Position numbers and translations under genes: made by a program. DNA of 64,000 nucleotides, taken from Jutongia huaianensis (lineage in GTDB: Bacteria; Bacillota; Clostridia; Lachnospirales; Lachnospiraceae). The first letter of the stretch is position 1, and every line of letters begins with the position of its first letter. Of the stretch, positions 15,217 to 27,905 are shown piece by piece. The DNA lies in the NCBI RefSeq assembly GCF_014384985.1, contig NZ_JACRSX010000015.1:1-64000 (forward strand). The letters run 5' to 3'. The notes under the pieces were generated by a model that worked only from the letters and a program-made list of their open reading frames with translations, was not told where the DNA came from and made no database searches.

Positions 15217-18200
15217 CTATCTCATTGCCGCATTTTTCTTTAATATATATCTTCTGGTCATCTGACTACAGCTTTTACTAAACTTTATCTTCATTCCTTT
15301 CCTGCAGCCTTTCCATGCTTTTGACTGAATATTTGGTAAACCGGTAGTCTGAAATGTGATCTGCTGCAGTTTCCGACTGTTACAAAATGCTTTCTTTCCG
15401 ATTTTTTTGATATTTTTACCAACAATAACCTTTTGAAGCTTTTTCTTGTTTGCAAAGGCTCCGTTTTTGATCTGTGTCACCTGATAGCTGTAACCACGGA
15501 GGGAAATCTGCGCCGGAATCTTAACTGTTTTTTTCTCTTTGTTTAATCCTTCCACACGAAGTGTTCTATTTTTCACTCCTGTTTTGGTAACACGGTAGAG
15601 CAACCCCTTTTTCTTTACTGTCTGTCCTTTCTTTAGAAATGCCTCTCTTGCATTTGCTGCCAGCTTTGACGCAATCTCATTTCTGTCAGCTCCTGCCCAG
15701 GTTGAGATAACACTCATGCCATCCTTAGAAATCTCAGATGGCTTTCCGGTTTCTGCCGGATTATCGGATGACGGCACCGGTGAAGCCGATGACGGTGTTT
15801 TACTGACAGCAGGTGCCGGTGTTATTCCTGATGACGGAGCCGGTGCTTTCGTCCCCCATGGTCCCGGTGTTTTTGTTGCTGCCGGTGCATTGGTATTTCC
15901 TCCTGACGGCCTTGTTGTTTCTCCGGCAGCTGGCATATCTCCCGATGGCTCATTGGTACTCCCGCCCGATGGTTTTGCTGTATTTTCTCCGGAGGGTTCT
16001 TCTGTATCCCCAAACCCAGGCAACGGATTGGAAGCCGGTTTGCCGGTGGGAATGCTGTTTTGATAAATCAAAAACTTATGACTTTCTGTAACTGTCACCT
16101 GATCTCCTGCCTTATAAACCTCTCCCGTTTCATCACTGTATCCTTGGATCCCCGTAATATCTTTGATCTCATATGGCATCATAAAGTTTTGTCCATAGAA
16201 TACCTTTTCATGCGCGAGAATCTTTGTCCCGCTCTCCGATTTCATAACAAATGTAAAATCAAAGGCCTCTCTTTGCAGATATACTTCAACATATGTATTT
16301 CCATATGGTGAGATTACTGTATCGGTAAGTACATTTTCCTCCAGAAGACGGTAACCTTCTCCAAAAATCTCACGAATAATCCGGTCACTCTGCCCGGTTC
16401 CATACTGCTTCGCCAGATCATCCTTAACCGTTGCCGCTGTCGTTCCTTTTAATTCTACCTCTTTTCCCCGTGTATAACCTATTCCATTTACATTTTCATA
16501 AAACGGAATAATTTTGTAGGATGTATCATCTCTTGGTATCCAATGTGCATACAAAACCTGATCGTGATTTGGCATCCTGTAGTCCTCTCCCGGATTTGCA
16601 ACAATCATTTCTCCATCCGATTTGTCTGTCCATCCCCCGAAATCATAACCTGTTCTCTGCAGCTTAACCTCCGGTAATGTGATCGTTTCCTCAAACATTC
16701 CGGTTATCGGCTCCATATCTTCGTTTTCTGACATCAGTCTTCCCCCGTTTGCATCAAAGGTTACCGTATATTTTCCCCTTCGGAAATATGCACTTAAGAT
16801 CAGGGAACCATCCGCTTTGACAATCCCCTTTAACCGGGAAGAATCCTCATCCAAAATGAACCCCGGAAAAAGATCCCTGATATCTCCCACGCTTACCTCT
16901 GTGTCTGTCGTTCCCAGTAAATCATAACTTGAAGCAAGCTCATACCGCTGATCTGTTTTTTGTTTGTAATATTCGATATGATATGTCGTTGGCACCGCCT
17001 TCCATGTCGCATATAAATCAAAATCCCTGTCCACCTTAAACTGCTTTTGACCTGTTTCTGCCAAAGGATCCTCTGACCAGCCTGCAAATTCATAACCCTG
17101 TCTTATTGGCTGGGCCGTCAATGTCACTTCCTTATCACTCCAAACAGCATATAACGAAATTGTTTCTTCATTCCGTGTGATTCCGTTTATGGTACATCCA
17201 TCGGAATACTGAACTCCACCACCGCTTGCAACCGTAGACCAGCCAAGGAAGTCCGAATATACCACCTGATTTGATGTATCACACACCGCATTTTGTCCAT
17301 TTGGATTTAATGTGATGGTCTTCCGGTTAATAAATGAATTGCTTGTAAGACTGTAGTCGTGACCGTAATATAAATTTCTTAAGGTTGACATATTACCTGC
17401 CGCTTCACAGTTGGCAACAAACTCAATATTATACAAGATCGGCGTAAAATAACGATATACGGTACAGCCATCCTCGCCAACCTGTTTCATACTGCAATAC
17501 ATATAACGATATCCCTGATAATACGCACCAACCTCTCTGTCACAGCCGATCACACTACCGCTCGTTGTGGTGCTGTATTCACTCTTCCAGATATGATTGC
17601 CTAACTGCCGCCCCGTATCCGGACCTGCATGCACCAGATCAATACACATAACATCGATCATGGCATTTTGAAAATAACGATATACCGTGTTGTCCTGTTC
17701 CGACACAACAGTCTCAGAACATCCCACAAACTCCCGTCCCGGATAATAAATACCTGCTCCTGAAGTACAGCCCGCAGCAGCACCACTAACGGTATCTCCA
17801 TACTCTGCCTGCCAGGTGCTTGTCCCAAGCTTTTCTTCTCCAGTGGAGGTTCTCAATATGTCTATACAGGTTACGTTACATTTTTGTTCAACTGCCTTCC
17901 AATGAGGATACAATTTCATCCCCTTTTCTACCAGATCTCCCTCAGATATTTTTATTCCTGCTTCCGGCTCTGTATACCATCCTTCAAAATAATACACCTT
18001 CTGATCCCGCTTTTTTACAGCTACCGGCAATTTACGCACCTTATATTTCCCCTTGGAATCAAAATATGCCTCTCCTTTACCGATCACCTGTGCGCCGTCT
18101 GCCTCCAGCGAGACAGCCTCTCCCGGCGCAATATAAACACCTGTCTTAATATTATAGATATAGGAAATCTGATTTGCGGACCCATCTCCCACAACATAAT

Positions 18201-18765
18201 CATTTTCCGTATGAATCGCATACATTAGAGAATATCTGGAGTCCAGCCACTCCGAACGACTGTCTGTACTGTATTCCTCTTCCTTACTTAAAAGCTGCCC
18301 TTTTTGATATCTTATTGTTTCAATAGAATAACATGGCGTGTTCTTGACAGGTAAGGCAGCATTTTTTCCATGGAGAAGAAAACGCCCACGCCAATTTCTA
18401 TAAGATAAGAATTCAATAATATACACATCCGAACTTTTGAATGCCTCTCTGTTATCCCGGCGCAATCCATTTAAATCCATATATTGAAACGCCCAGCCGC
18501 CGTCTTTCGAATATGCCCATACGTCATAACCATACATCTCCGGCGCATTATCCTTAGTAATTCGTATACCTGATACCGAGGGCAGATTTCCCTCCGTAGA
18601 ATAGGCAACACCGACATCCGTTGAGGAAACCCATTTATAGGGGTTCTCCGTTAGAGAAGCTGTAGCCGCCTGTGCTTTTTCATTCCGGAACATCAGAATA
18701 AATAAGAATATAAAAAATAGTCCGAAACATTTTAATGATTGTCGAAACACTCTTTTTCCTTCCAT
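15217..18765 (-). CDS. large secreted repeat protein (Listeria-Bacteroides-type repeats plus BspA-like LRR)
   Basis: This 1182-residue protein (start at 18765 chosen from GGGAGG) has a signal peptide ending in E-K-A-Q-A-A. After a unique N-terminal region there are several InlB B-repeat/Flg_new type repeats: F-E-G-W-Y-T near residue 270, F-A-G-W-S-E-D-P and L-Y-A-T-W-K-A in the middle, and V-T-F-D-A-N-G-G-R / Y-D-F-G-G-W-T-D / V-L-Y-A-H-W later. A Pro/Ser/Gly/Thr-rich linker (about residues 920-1040) leads to a C-terminal domain with BspA-like leucine-rich repeats (I-K-N-G-A-F-A-N-K-K-K-L-Q). There is no LPxTG, SLH or membrane anchor at the C-terminus. It is probably an exported surface or matrix protein; ligand unknown. 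Confidence 0.75.
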   Translation of the reverse strand: MEGKRVFRQSLKCFGLFFIFLFILMFRNEKAQAATASLTENPYKWVSSTDVGVAYSTEGNLPSVSGIRITKDNAPEMYGYDVWAYSKDGGWAFQYMDLNGLRRDNREAFKSSDVYIIEFLSYRNWRGRFLLHGKNAALPVKNTPCYSIETIRYQKGQLLSKEEEYSTDSRSEWLDSRYSLMYAIHTENDYVVGDGSANQISYIYNIKTGVYIAPGEAVSLEADGAQVIGKGEAYFDSKGKYKVRKLPVAVKKRDQKVYYFEGWYTEPEAGIKISEGDLVEKGMKLYPHWKAVEQKCNVTCIDILRTSTGEEKLGTSTWQAEYGDTVSGAAAGCTSGAGIYYPGREFVGCSETVVSEQDNTVYRYFQNAMIDVMCIDLVHAGPDTGRQLGNHIWKSEYSTTTSGSVIGCDREVGAYYQGYRYMYCSMKQVGEDGCTVYRYFTPILYNIEFVANCEAAGNMSTLRNLYYGHDYSLTSNSFINRKTITLNPNGQNAVCDTSNQVVYSDFLGWSTVASGGGVQYSDGCTINGITRNEETISLYAVWSDKEVTLTAQPIRQGYEFAGWSEDPLAETGQKQFKVDRDFDLYATWKAVPTTYHIEYYKQKTDQRYELASSYDLLGTTDTEVSVGDIRDLFPGFILDEDSSRLKGIVKADGSLILSAYFRRGKYTVTFDANGGRLMSENEDMEPITGMFEETITLPEVKLQRTGYDFGGWTDKSDGEMIVANPGEDYRMPNHDQVLYAHWIPRDDTSYKIIPFYENVNGIGYTRGKEVELKGTTAATVKDDLAKQYGTGQSDRIIREIFGEGYRLLEENVLTDTVISPYGNTYVEVYLQREAFDFTFVMKSESGTKILAHEKVFYGQNFMMPYEIKDITGIQGYSDETGEVYKAGDQVTVTESHKFLIYQNSIPTGKPASNPLPGFGDTEEPSGENTAKPSGGSTNEPSGDMPAAGETTRPSGGNTNAPAATKTPGPWGTKAPAPSSGITPAPAVSKTPSSASPVPSSDNPAETGKPSEISKDGMSVISTWAGADRNEIASKLAANAREAFLKKGQTVKKKGLLYRVTKTGVKNRTLRVEGLNKEKKTVKIPAQISLRGYSYQVTQIKNGAFANKKKLQKVIVGKNIKKIGKKAFCNSRKLQQITFQTTGLPNIQSKAWKGCRKGMKIKFSKSCSQMTRRYILKKNAAMR

Positions 18766-18976
18766 GATAACCTCCCGTTCTGCCTTTTGCGCAGATTCAT
18801 GTAAATAAATTGCTTTGATCATCAGCTGTATTCTCCCAAATATGCACACCTGATATCAAAATCTGTATCATGGAATAAACTCTCTGTTTTTATGACTGCC
18901 ATTATAACAAGCCGTTATATCAATGACAATAGGTCATATTCGCTAAAAATAAATTTTAAAAATCGTCAAAATAACA

Positions 18977-19010
18977 GAAAGAGTATATATAAAAACATAT
19001 ATACTCTTTC
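18977..19010. repeat. perfect 14-bp inverted repeat, probable terminator of the amidase gene
   Basis: GAAAGAGTATATAT-aaaaac-ATATATACTCTTTC lies 53 bp past the amidase stop and about 210 bp upstream of the large repeat-protein gene. A second, imperfect hairpin (19028-19050) is closer to the stop. The pair could terminate the amidase transcript; an operator for the repeat-protein gene is the alternative. No gene is seen in 18766-19062. Confidence 0.5.
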
Positions 19011-19062
19011 CAAAAAACATATAATTCGCTTTTTTACACAAAAAGAGCGCTTAAAATGCTCC

Positions 19063-19761
19063 CTAATTTTTATACTGGCTATCCAGCAGATCATTCCAAA
19101 TATCAGTCCGCAGCGCGTCCCATTTGGATGGATGTTTGACATAATACAGCGGACACAGTTTTCCTGTCACATCATAGTGACGAATGATATCTGTTTTGTC
19201 CGCAATCTCATATCGGACGCAAAGCCATGCACAAAGCTTCACCAGAGAATGATATGTCTTTTTATTAAATTTGCCGTTTTTGCCGGGATGACAGCATTCA
19301 ATGGAGATCGTATCCTGATTTCTGTCATTGGATGCATAGGCAATCTCATTCAACGGAATGCACTGTATGATCTCTCCGTCCAGCCCCACCACAAAATGAC
19401 TGCTGACCTTATTGACAGCCGTATTTTCCTGATCTTTCCTGCTTTCAAAATAGTCACGGTTCGCCTTAGCCCCCGTTCCCGGATTAGCAGTATAATGGAT
19501 CACAATTCCATTAACTTTTTCCAGCTTAATGCCCGGCCTGGAATTTTCATTGACTGTAAGAAAATCTTCCGTAATCTCCGGCCGATCGACACGAATTTTA
19601 TCATATGCGATCACAGGATTTTTTGCGAAATACCGATTGTATATGTATCCGGTAACCGACAGGATCACGCCCAATACCGCTGCTGTAATAATACCTGCTG
19701 CAATCACCAAAACAGCCGTTCTGCGTATCTGCTGCTTTTTCCGCTTTGTCATCTTTTTCAT
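19063..19761 (-). CDS. membrane-anchored N-acetylmuramoyl-L-alanine amidase (Amidase_2/PGRP fold)
   Basis: This is a 232-residue protein. A Lys/Arg-rich start and one membrane helix (residues about 14-37) place the rest outside the cell. The zinc amidase domain shows I-V-I-H-Y-T-A-N-P-G near residue 87 (first zinc His), S-S-H-F-V-V-G, I-S-I-E-C-C-H-P-G near 154 and I-I-R-H-Y-D-V-T-G-K-L-C-P near 190 (second zinc His, then Cys as third ligand). It should cut the MurNAc-L-Ala amide bond of peptidoglycan. It stands alone between guaB and the repeat protein, with a ribosome-binding site AGGTG. Confidence 0.88.
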   Translation of the reverse strand: MKKMTKRKKQQIRRTAVLVIAAGIITAAVLGVILSVTGYIYNRYFAKNPVIAYDKIRVDRPEITEDFLTVNENSRPGIKLEKVNGIVIHYTANPGTGAKANRDYFESRKDQENTAVNKVSSHFVVGLDGEIIQCIPLNEIAYASNDRNQDTISIECCHPGKNGKFNKKTYHSLVKLCAWLCVRYEIADKTDIIRHYDVTGKLCPLYYVKHPSKWDALRTDIWNDLLDSQYKN

Positions 19762-19836
19762 TCAAACACCTATTCAGAAGGCAAAACTAACATTTTACCC
19801 TTGATTTCCACTATGTTATAAGCACAAACTTAATAA

Positions 19837-19862
19837 AAAGGGGTACTATGCAGCACCCCTTT
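19837..19862 (-). terminator. terminator of guaB
   Basis: On the minus strand AAAGGGGT-loop-ACCCCTTT is followed by TTTATT. It begins 29 bp after the guaB stop. Confidence 0.85.
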
Positions 19863-19890
19863 CTATCCGCTTTATACTTCCGCCAGCAAA

Positions 19891-21372
<1,482 letters not shown>

Positions 21373-21379
21373 TTAGCAA

Positions 21380-21404
21380 ACACGCAGGGGGTATTCCTGC
21401 GTGT
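21380..21404 (-). promoter_or_regulatory. hairpin in the guaB 5' leader
   Basis: ACACGCAGG...CCTGCGTGT is a perfect 9-bp stem about 35 nt upstream of the guaB start, inside the expected transcript. No long U-tract follows. It could control translation or stability, but no known riboswitch class is recognised. Confidence 0.45.
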
Positions 21405-21432
21405 CAAAAACATGAATATAGATATTTGAGAA

Positions 21433-21462
21433 ATTATACACCTTTTTTATGGTAATTGTCAA
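21433..21462 (-). promoter_or_regulatory. sigma-A promoter of guaB
   Basis: TTGACA (21457-21462), an 18-bp spacer and TATAAT (21433-21438) on the minus strand give a leader of about 80 nt. Confidence 0.85.
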
Positions 21463-21466
21463 CAAC

Positions 21467-21511
21467 AAAACGGCTGGATTTTAATCAATTTAACCAAAAT
21501 CCAGCCGTTTT
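21467..21511 (-). terminator. terminator of the 171-residue membrane-protein gene
   Basis: AAAACGGCTGGATTTT pairs with AAAATCCAGCCGTTTT, a perfect 16-bp arm pair just after the stop at 21519 and just before the guaB promoter. Confidence 0.9.
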
Positions 21512-21518
21512 CTGTTAT

Positions 21519-22034
21519 TTATTCATCTTTAATCTTACTGCGTGATTTCGTTTTCATCTGATCTAATAGTCTCTCATCCGGCGTAAAGCGAATCTTAATA
21601 TTTCCTTTTTCCCCCTTCGCCACGATAATATACTGTCTGTCCTCCTCATTCCGTGAGGAATAATCCTGTATCGGCAGATTCTGAAATCCATCAAGATAAT
21701 GAGATCCCTCCGGAGCTACTACTTCTGTTTTTTCCAGATCTGTCCGGCACATATTCTTTCTTGCATTCTCCGCAATAATACGGTCAAAATCAATCTGACC
21801 ATCTACAAAAACATACTCGAAATCAATATGAGGATTCGGCAGAAAATAGATCATAACAATATCGGCGATCACAGCCACCAACAGGCCCAAAATTTTAAAT
21901 GCTCCCGGCACAGCCACCAGCGCAAGAATCGGTAAAATAACGCAGGCGGCCAACATAAGCCGCCTACGCATTAATTCCTGCTGTGTCAACCGGGAATGTA
22001 CATATGTGTCTGAATACAATCCCTCGTTATACAT
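21519..22034 (-). CDS. membrane protein of unknown function (DUF6106-like)
   Basis: This is a 171-residue protein with two close hydrophobic segments at about residues 27-65 (LMLAACVILPILALVAV and ILGLLVAVIADIVMIYFL). They form a hairpin in the membrane, followed by a soluble C-terminal domain (about 70-171) with mixed beta-type sequence. The N-terminal S-D-T-Y-V-H-S-R and F-D-Y/E-Y-V-F-V-D-G-Q-I-D-F-D-R-I blocks look conserved. I associate it with a Clostridia-only DUF (DUF6106), from memory and unverified. It lies between groEL and guaB and has its own terminator. Function unknown. Confidence 0.65.
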   Translation of the reverse strand: MYNEGLYSDTYVHSRLTQQELMRRRLMLAACVILPILALVAVPGAFKILGLLVAVIADIVMIYFLPNPHIDFEYVFVDGQIDFDRIIAENARKNMCRTDLEKTEVVAPEGSHYLDGFQNLPIQDYSSRNEEDRQYIIVAKGEKGNIKIRFTPDERLLDQMKTKSRSKIKDE

Positions 22035-22087
22035 AGCTATCCTTTCACCTTATCCAGGTTTTATCTGATCATATATATAATTTTTTG

Positions 22088-22128
22088 GAAGTTTCGAAAA
22101 ACTTCTAATGCGAAACCGAAGGTTTCGC
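22088..22128. repeat. two perfect hairpins after groEL
   Basis: GCGAAACC-gaa-GGTTTCGC (22110-22128) lies just past the groEL stop, with GAAGTTT-cgaa-AAACTTC (22088-22105) after it. On the groEL strand an A-run follows rather than a U-tract, so these are not standard terminators. They may end or protect the groESL message. Confidence 0.5.
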
Positions 22129-22131
22129 TAT

Positions 22132-23796
<1,665 letters not shown>

Positions 23797-23837
23797 TTAT
23801 CAAATAAAGCAGCAATTATTAATTATTCGTTGTCTTA

Positions 23838-24183
<346 letters not shown>

Positions 24184-24193
24184 CCATAAACAT

Positions 24194-24222
24194 AATATAT
24201 TGCATTTCGTTTTTTTGTGCAA
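24194..24222 (-). promoter_or_regulatory. groESL promoter
   Basis: TTGCAC (24217-24222), a 17-bp spacer and TATATT (24194-24199) on the minus strand place the start site at the edge of the CIRCE element, the usual arrangement. Confidence 0.75.
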
Positions 24223-24319
24223 GTTTTCCAAGCAAGTAAATCATTGCATTTCAATTATATTCGTTAATTATCTTTCTATTTCTATCTTTTTCTCTTTAAA
24301 TCTCTTTTTTCCATATTCT

Positions 24320-24348
24320 TTGACGTGTTACACAGATTGCTCTATAAT
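24320..24348 (+). promoter_or_regulatory. promoter of the DUF6062-like gene
   Basis: TTGACG (24320-24325), a 17-bp spacer and TATAAT (24343-24348), 71 bp before the start. It is divergent from groESL, about 100 bp away. Confidence 0.8.
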
Positions 24349-24418
24349 GAATTTATATGGCAGGAAAGCCTGTTTCCTGCACAAATTTACGAACGACTTT
24401 ATGTAAAGGAGAATTATA

Positions 24419-25141
24419 ATGAAAGAACAGCTTTATACTATTCCGGTAAATGATGCATTTGCTGTTGACTGTGAGTGCCCGGTCTGCTCTATGTACGACT
24501 CACTGGAGCGCGATGCCATCGAATTTACCATGGGACCCAGCTACATGGAGGATGATATCCGAATGGAAACAAATAAGATTGGCTTCTGCAGTCATCACGT
24601 AAAACAGCTCTATAAGCATCAGAACCGTCTGGGACTCGCATTGATCCTCCACACACATATGCAGCGCACCAACCGGGATCTGGAGGAACTGCTCGCCTCT
24701 GACAAGCCTGTTAAAAAGGGGCTGTTTTCCAAAAAGACAGAGAATGCTTCTCCTGTGACAGAATACATCAAAACTCTGAATCATTCCTGTTATATTTGTA
24801 ACCGGATCGACCGGATCTTTTCAAGATATCTCGCCACAATCTACCACTGCTATGAACATGACGAAGAATTCCGCCAGAAATTTGCTTCCTCCAAGGGATT
24901 TTGTACAAAGCATTTCGGTATGCTTTATGATGGTGCACCGTCTGCCCTGTCGGGAAAACGCCTGCCGGAGTTTATCCAGACCCTGAATCAGGTTTATCTG
25001 ACCAATATGAAGCGTGTGACAGATGATCTGGAATGGTTTACAGACAAGTTTGATTACCGCAACGAGGACAAACCATGGAAAAACTCCAAGGATGCTCTTC
25101 CACGCAGTATGAATAAAACAAACAGTATTCTTCCACAATAA
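24419..25141 (+). CDS. Cys/His-rich protein of unknown function (DUF6062-like)
   Basis: This 240-residue protein has a good ribosome-binding site (AAAGGAG). Conserved metal-binding-type motifs recur in two similar halves: C-E-C-P-V-C-S-M-Y near residue 18 with F-C-S-H-H-V-K-Q-L-Y near 58, then C-Y-I-C-N-R-I near 125 with F-C-T-K-H-F-G-M-L-Y near 163. The order C-x2-C ... C-x-x-H in each half suggests an internal duplication with two zinc sites. There is no signal peptide or membrane segment. I associate it with DUF6062, a Clostridia family of unknown role, from memory. It is divergent from groESL with its own promoter and terminator. Confidence 0.7.
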   Translation: MKEQLYTIPVNDAFAVDCECPVCSMYDSLERDAIEFTMGPSYMEDDIRMETNKIGFCSHHVKQLYKHQNRLGLALILHTHMQRTNRDLEELLASDKPVKKGLFSKKTENASPVTEYIKTLNHSCYICNRIDRIFSRYLATIYHCYEHDEEFRQKFASSKGFCTKHFGMLYDGAPSALSGKRLPEFIQTLNQVYLTNMKRVTDDLEWFTDKFDYRNEDKPWKNSKDALPRSMNKTNSILPQ

Positions 25142-25163
25142 CATCTTTTGTTTCTATAACCTT

Positions 25164-25201
25164 AAAAATCCCAACTGTCTGAAATCACAGTTGGGATTTT
25201 T
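25164..25201. terminator. bidirectional terminator between convergent genes
   Basis: AAAAATCCCAACTGT...ACAGTTGGGATTTTT is a 15-bp stem with an A-tract and a T-tract. It serves the rightward DUF6062-like gene and the leftward DUF2225 gene. Confidence 0.9.
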
Positions 25202-25217
25202 ATATGATTATAAAACA

Positions 25218-26069
25218 TTATGCTCTATTCATATCTTTATTGAGCAGTTCCTTAATTTCCCGTGCTCTGTTTTTGATGCGTTCATTTGCCTCTCTTGAGA
25301 TCAGAACTCTTGAGATCCAGCGGCTTGATTCTTCATACCGGCCAATACGTCTGGCAAGCTCTGCCAGCAGATAGCTGACCGTGATCTCGTCCATGCCGCA
25401 CATTGGAAAAGACTCTTTTGAAAAAGCTGCCTCAAAACCGGTATATGCATTCTCCAACAACTCCTTTTCCTGATTCTGAAGCTCCTGAATCTGCTCCTTC
25501 CTGTCTGGTGTATCCTCCGGAAGAGATTCCGCCTTTCCTCTGTAGATCCATGCCATCTTAAGACAAGTGTATGCTCTCTCACTTTCCTTTGCTTTCTTAA
25601 TAACGGTATTTAACAATGCAAGCTGATGTCTCTCAATCGCATCATCATAGGTATAAATATTCTCCGTGGCAGGCAGCCCTTTAAAATTGGCCGAGATATT
25701 CTCCCGGATCAGCCTTGCCTGTGCCGGCATCATAAATTTGAAAAACCGGTCCAGAGCGGCATAACCACAATGCGGACAAACAACCGCATCATATTTCAGG
25801 CAATCCACATACTGATACTTCGGACGCAGATCTGTATCTGCTGCCAACAGCTTAACCTTACCGGTACGGATCTTTTTGGAATGAAACTCCTTATCACATA
25901 CCGGACATACATACGTTTTTTCAAAAAGAAAATCTGCCTCGCTAACAGCCGCCGGCTTTCTTTTTCCTTTCTTTGCTTCTTCCTCTTTTTTGGAAGCATC
26001 CTCAAATACTTCCACCTTCTCCAATTTTCCCAGACCAAGCTTTTCAAGACCTGAAAAAATACCCTTCAT
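25218..26069 (-). CDS. DUF2225 family zinc-binding protein
   Basis: This is a 283-residue cytoplasmic-looking protein. The DUF2225 signature is Y-V-C-P-V-C-D-K-E-F near residue 54, V-R-x-x-D-T-D-L-R-P-K-Y near 75 (here A-A-D-T-D-L-R-P-K-Y) and V-C-P-H-C-G-Y-A-A near 97, two C-x2-C pairs likely to bind one zinc. The C-terminal part is helical, resembling TPR hairpins (A-W-I-Y-R-G near residue 170). Function is unknown in the family. It lies 29 bp after glnS on the same strand, so it may be cotranscribed with it. Confidence 0.85.
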   Translation of the reverse strand: MKGIFSGLEKLGLGKLEKVEVFEDASKKEEEAKKGKRKPAAVSEADFLFEKTYVCPVCDKEFHSKKIRTGKVKLLAADTDLRPKYQYVDCLKYDAVVCPHCGYAALDRFFKFMMPAQARLIRENISANFKGLPATENIYTYDDAIERHQLALLNTVIKKAKESERAYTCLKMAWIYRGKAESLPEDTPDRKEQIQELQNQEKELLENAYTGFEAAFSKESFPMCGMDEITVSYLLAELARRIGRYEESSRWISRVLISREANERIKNRAREIKELLNKDMNRA

Positions 26070-26098
26070 GGTAACCCCTCCATTCTACCGGTTATAAA

Positions 26099-27793
26099 TC
26101 ATTTATTGGGACGGTAAGAACTTTTCAAAGATACGATACGGTTAAACACCAGATGATCCCTCGAAGAATCCTTCGAATCCACACAAAAATAGCCATGACG
26201 CACAAACTGGAAACTCTCTGCCTTCTCTGCCTCTGCCAAAGCAGGCTCCACATAGCAATGTTCCATGATGGTCAGGGAGTTTGGATTTAAGTTTAAGCTT
26301 CCATCCTCATTGTAAACACCCTTATCCTCATCAATAATATTCTCATACAGACGAACCTCTGCCTGCTGTGCTGTGTCAGCACATACCCAATGGATCGTTC
26401 CCTTTACCTTTCGTGCATTGAAACCGGAACCACTCTTTGTCTCCGGATCGTAGGTGCAATAGACCTCTGTTACATTGCCTTCCTCATCTGTTGCATAGTC
26501 TGTACAGGTTACGAAGTATGCGTTCATCAGGCGAACCTCATTTCCCGGATACAGACGGAAATATTTTCTCGGCGGCTCAATCATAAAGTCCTCCCGATCA
26601 ATATACAGCTCTCTGCCAAATGGAACCTTTCTGGTGCCCATTTCCTCATTTTCCTGATTGTTTGAAACATCCAGATACTCAATCTCATTCTCCGGATAAT
26701 TTGTAATCACAAGCTTGATCGGATCAAGCACTGCCATCATACGGGGACGCTTCAACTTCAGATCCTCACGGATACAGTATTCTAACATCGCATAATCTAC
26801 AGAACTCTGGGACTTCGATACACCACAAAGTTCCATAAACTTACGGATAGACTCCGGCGTAAATCCACGGCGGCGCAGTGCGGCAATGGATACAAGGCGC
26901 GGATCATCCCAACCGTCAACGATATTTTCTTCTACCAGCTTTTTGATATAACGTTTTCCTGTCACAACATTGGTCAGATACAACTTAGAAAACTCAATCT
27001 GCTTTGGCGGATTTTCAAACTCCAGTTCTCTGACTACCCAGTCATAAAGCGGACGATGATCCTCAAACTCCAGGGTACAGATAGAATGACTGATTCCCTC
27101 GATCGCATCTTCAATCGGATGTGCAAAATCATACATCGGATAAATACACCACTTATCTCCCGTATTATGATGATTCATATGAGCCACGCGGTAAATGATC
27201 GGATCACGCATATTGATATTTGGTGATGCCATATCGATCTTGGCTCTTAATACTTTTTCACCATCCTGGAACTCATCATTTTTCATTCTCTCAAACAGAT
27301 CCAGATTTTCCTCTACAGAACGCTCTCGGTACGGACTGTCCTTTCCCGGCTCTGTCAATGTTCCACGATACTCTCTGATCTCGTCTGCCGTCAGATCACA
27401 AACATAAGCCTTGCCTTTTTTGATCAGCTTAACAGCACATTCATACATCTGATCAAAATAATCAGAAGCATAATATACCTGCGCCGGATCGAGGTCTCCA
27501 CAGATCCATTTTACATCCTCCATAATGGAATCAACAAATTCTGTCTTTTCCTTCATTGGATTGGTATCATCGAAACGAAGATGAAATGTTCCGTTATACT
27601 CCTCGGCCAGTCCGGAATTTAACAAAATCGACTTGGCATGTCCGATATGCAGATAGCCGTTTGGCTCCGGCGGAAATCTTGTAACCACCTTTTTACAATG
27701 CCCCTCTTCAATGTCCTGATCAATGATATTCTCGATAAAATTACGGGAAACCACCTCTGTCTCCTCTGTCACATTCTCTAATTCTTTACTCAC
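26099..27793 (-). CDS. glnS: glutaminyl-tRNA synthetase
   Basis: This 564-residue class I synthetase charges tRNA-Gln directly. The HIGH-type motif is in [16 protein letters not shown] near residue 42, and the second ATP motif is V-T-G-K-R-Y/x-I-K-K near residue 272 in the GlnRS style. The C-terminal anticodon-binding beta-barrel domains are complete. The start is GTG (27793) with AAAGGAGGAG upstream. No T-box leader is seen. Many Clostridia use the GatCAB route instead, so a free-standing GlnRS is a useful lineage marker. Confidence 0.96.
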   Translation of the reverse strand: MSKELENVTEETEVVSRNFIENIIDQDIEEGHCKKVVTRFPPEPNGYLHIGHAKSILLNSGLAEEYNGTFHLRFDDTNPMKEKTEFVDSIMEDVKWICGDLDPAQVYYASDYFDQMYECAVKLIKKGKAYVCDLTADEIREYRGTLTEPGKDSPYRERSVEENLDLFERMKNDEFQDGEKVLRAKIDMASPNINMRDPIIYRVAHMNHHNTGDKWCIYPMYDFAHPIEDAIEGISHSICTLEFEDHRPLYDWVVRELEFENPPKQIEFSKLYLTNVVTGKRYIKKLVEENIVDGWDDPRLVSIAALRRRGFTPESIRKFMELCGVSKSQSSVDYAMLEYCIREDLKLKRPRMMAVLDPIKLVITNYPENEIEYLDVSNNQENEEMGTRKVPFGRELYIDREDFMIEPPRKYFRLYPGNEVRLMNAYFVTCTDYATDEEGNVTEVYCTYDPETKSGSGFNARKVKGTIHWVCADTAQQAEVRLYENIIDEDKGVYNEDGSLNLNPNSLTIMEHCYVEPALAEAEKAESFQFVRHGYFCVDSKDSSRDHLVFNRIVSLKSSYRPNK

Positions 27794-27905
27794 TGTGTCT
27801 CCTCCTTTGGTGACAAAATACTCCTTACATCATACCACATTAAATGATTTTCGCAAAGTTATTTTTTATGAACACATACTTTACAAATAAAACCAACAAA
27901 AAAGA

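Noticed and set aside
15716..16063. Rightward open frame of 115 codons opposite the large repeat protein
   Set aside because: It is the antisense of the Pro/Ser/Gly-rich linker; its Gly/Pro/Asp pattern follows from that composition and it has no ribosome-binding site.
18892..19821. Long rightward open frame of 309 codons over the amidase gene
   Set aside because: It is antisense to a clear Amidase_2 protein with its own ribosome-binding site and zinc motifs; the rightward translation has no recognisable domain.
22088..22128. Standard terminator for groEL
   Set aside because: Two good hairpins exist, but on the groEL strand they are followed by A residues, not T.
27794..27842. T-box leader for glnS
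   Set aside because: The short upstream sequence has no T-box motif, specifier loop or terminator.
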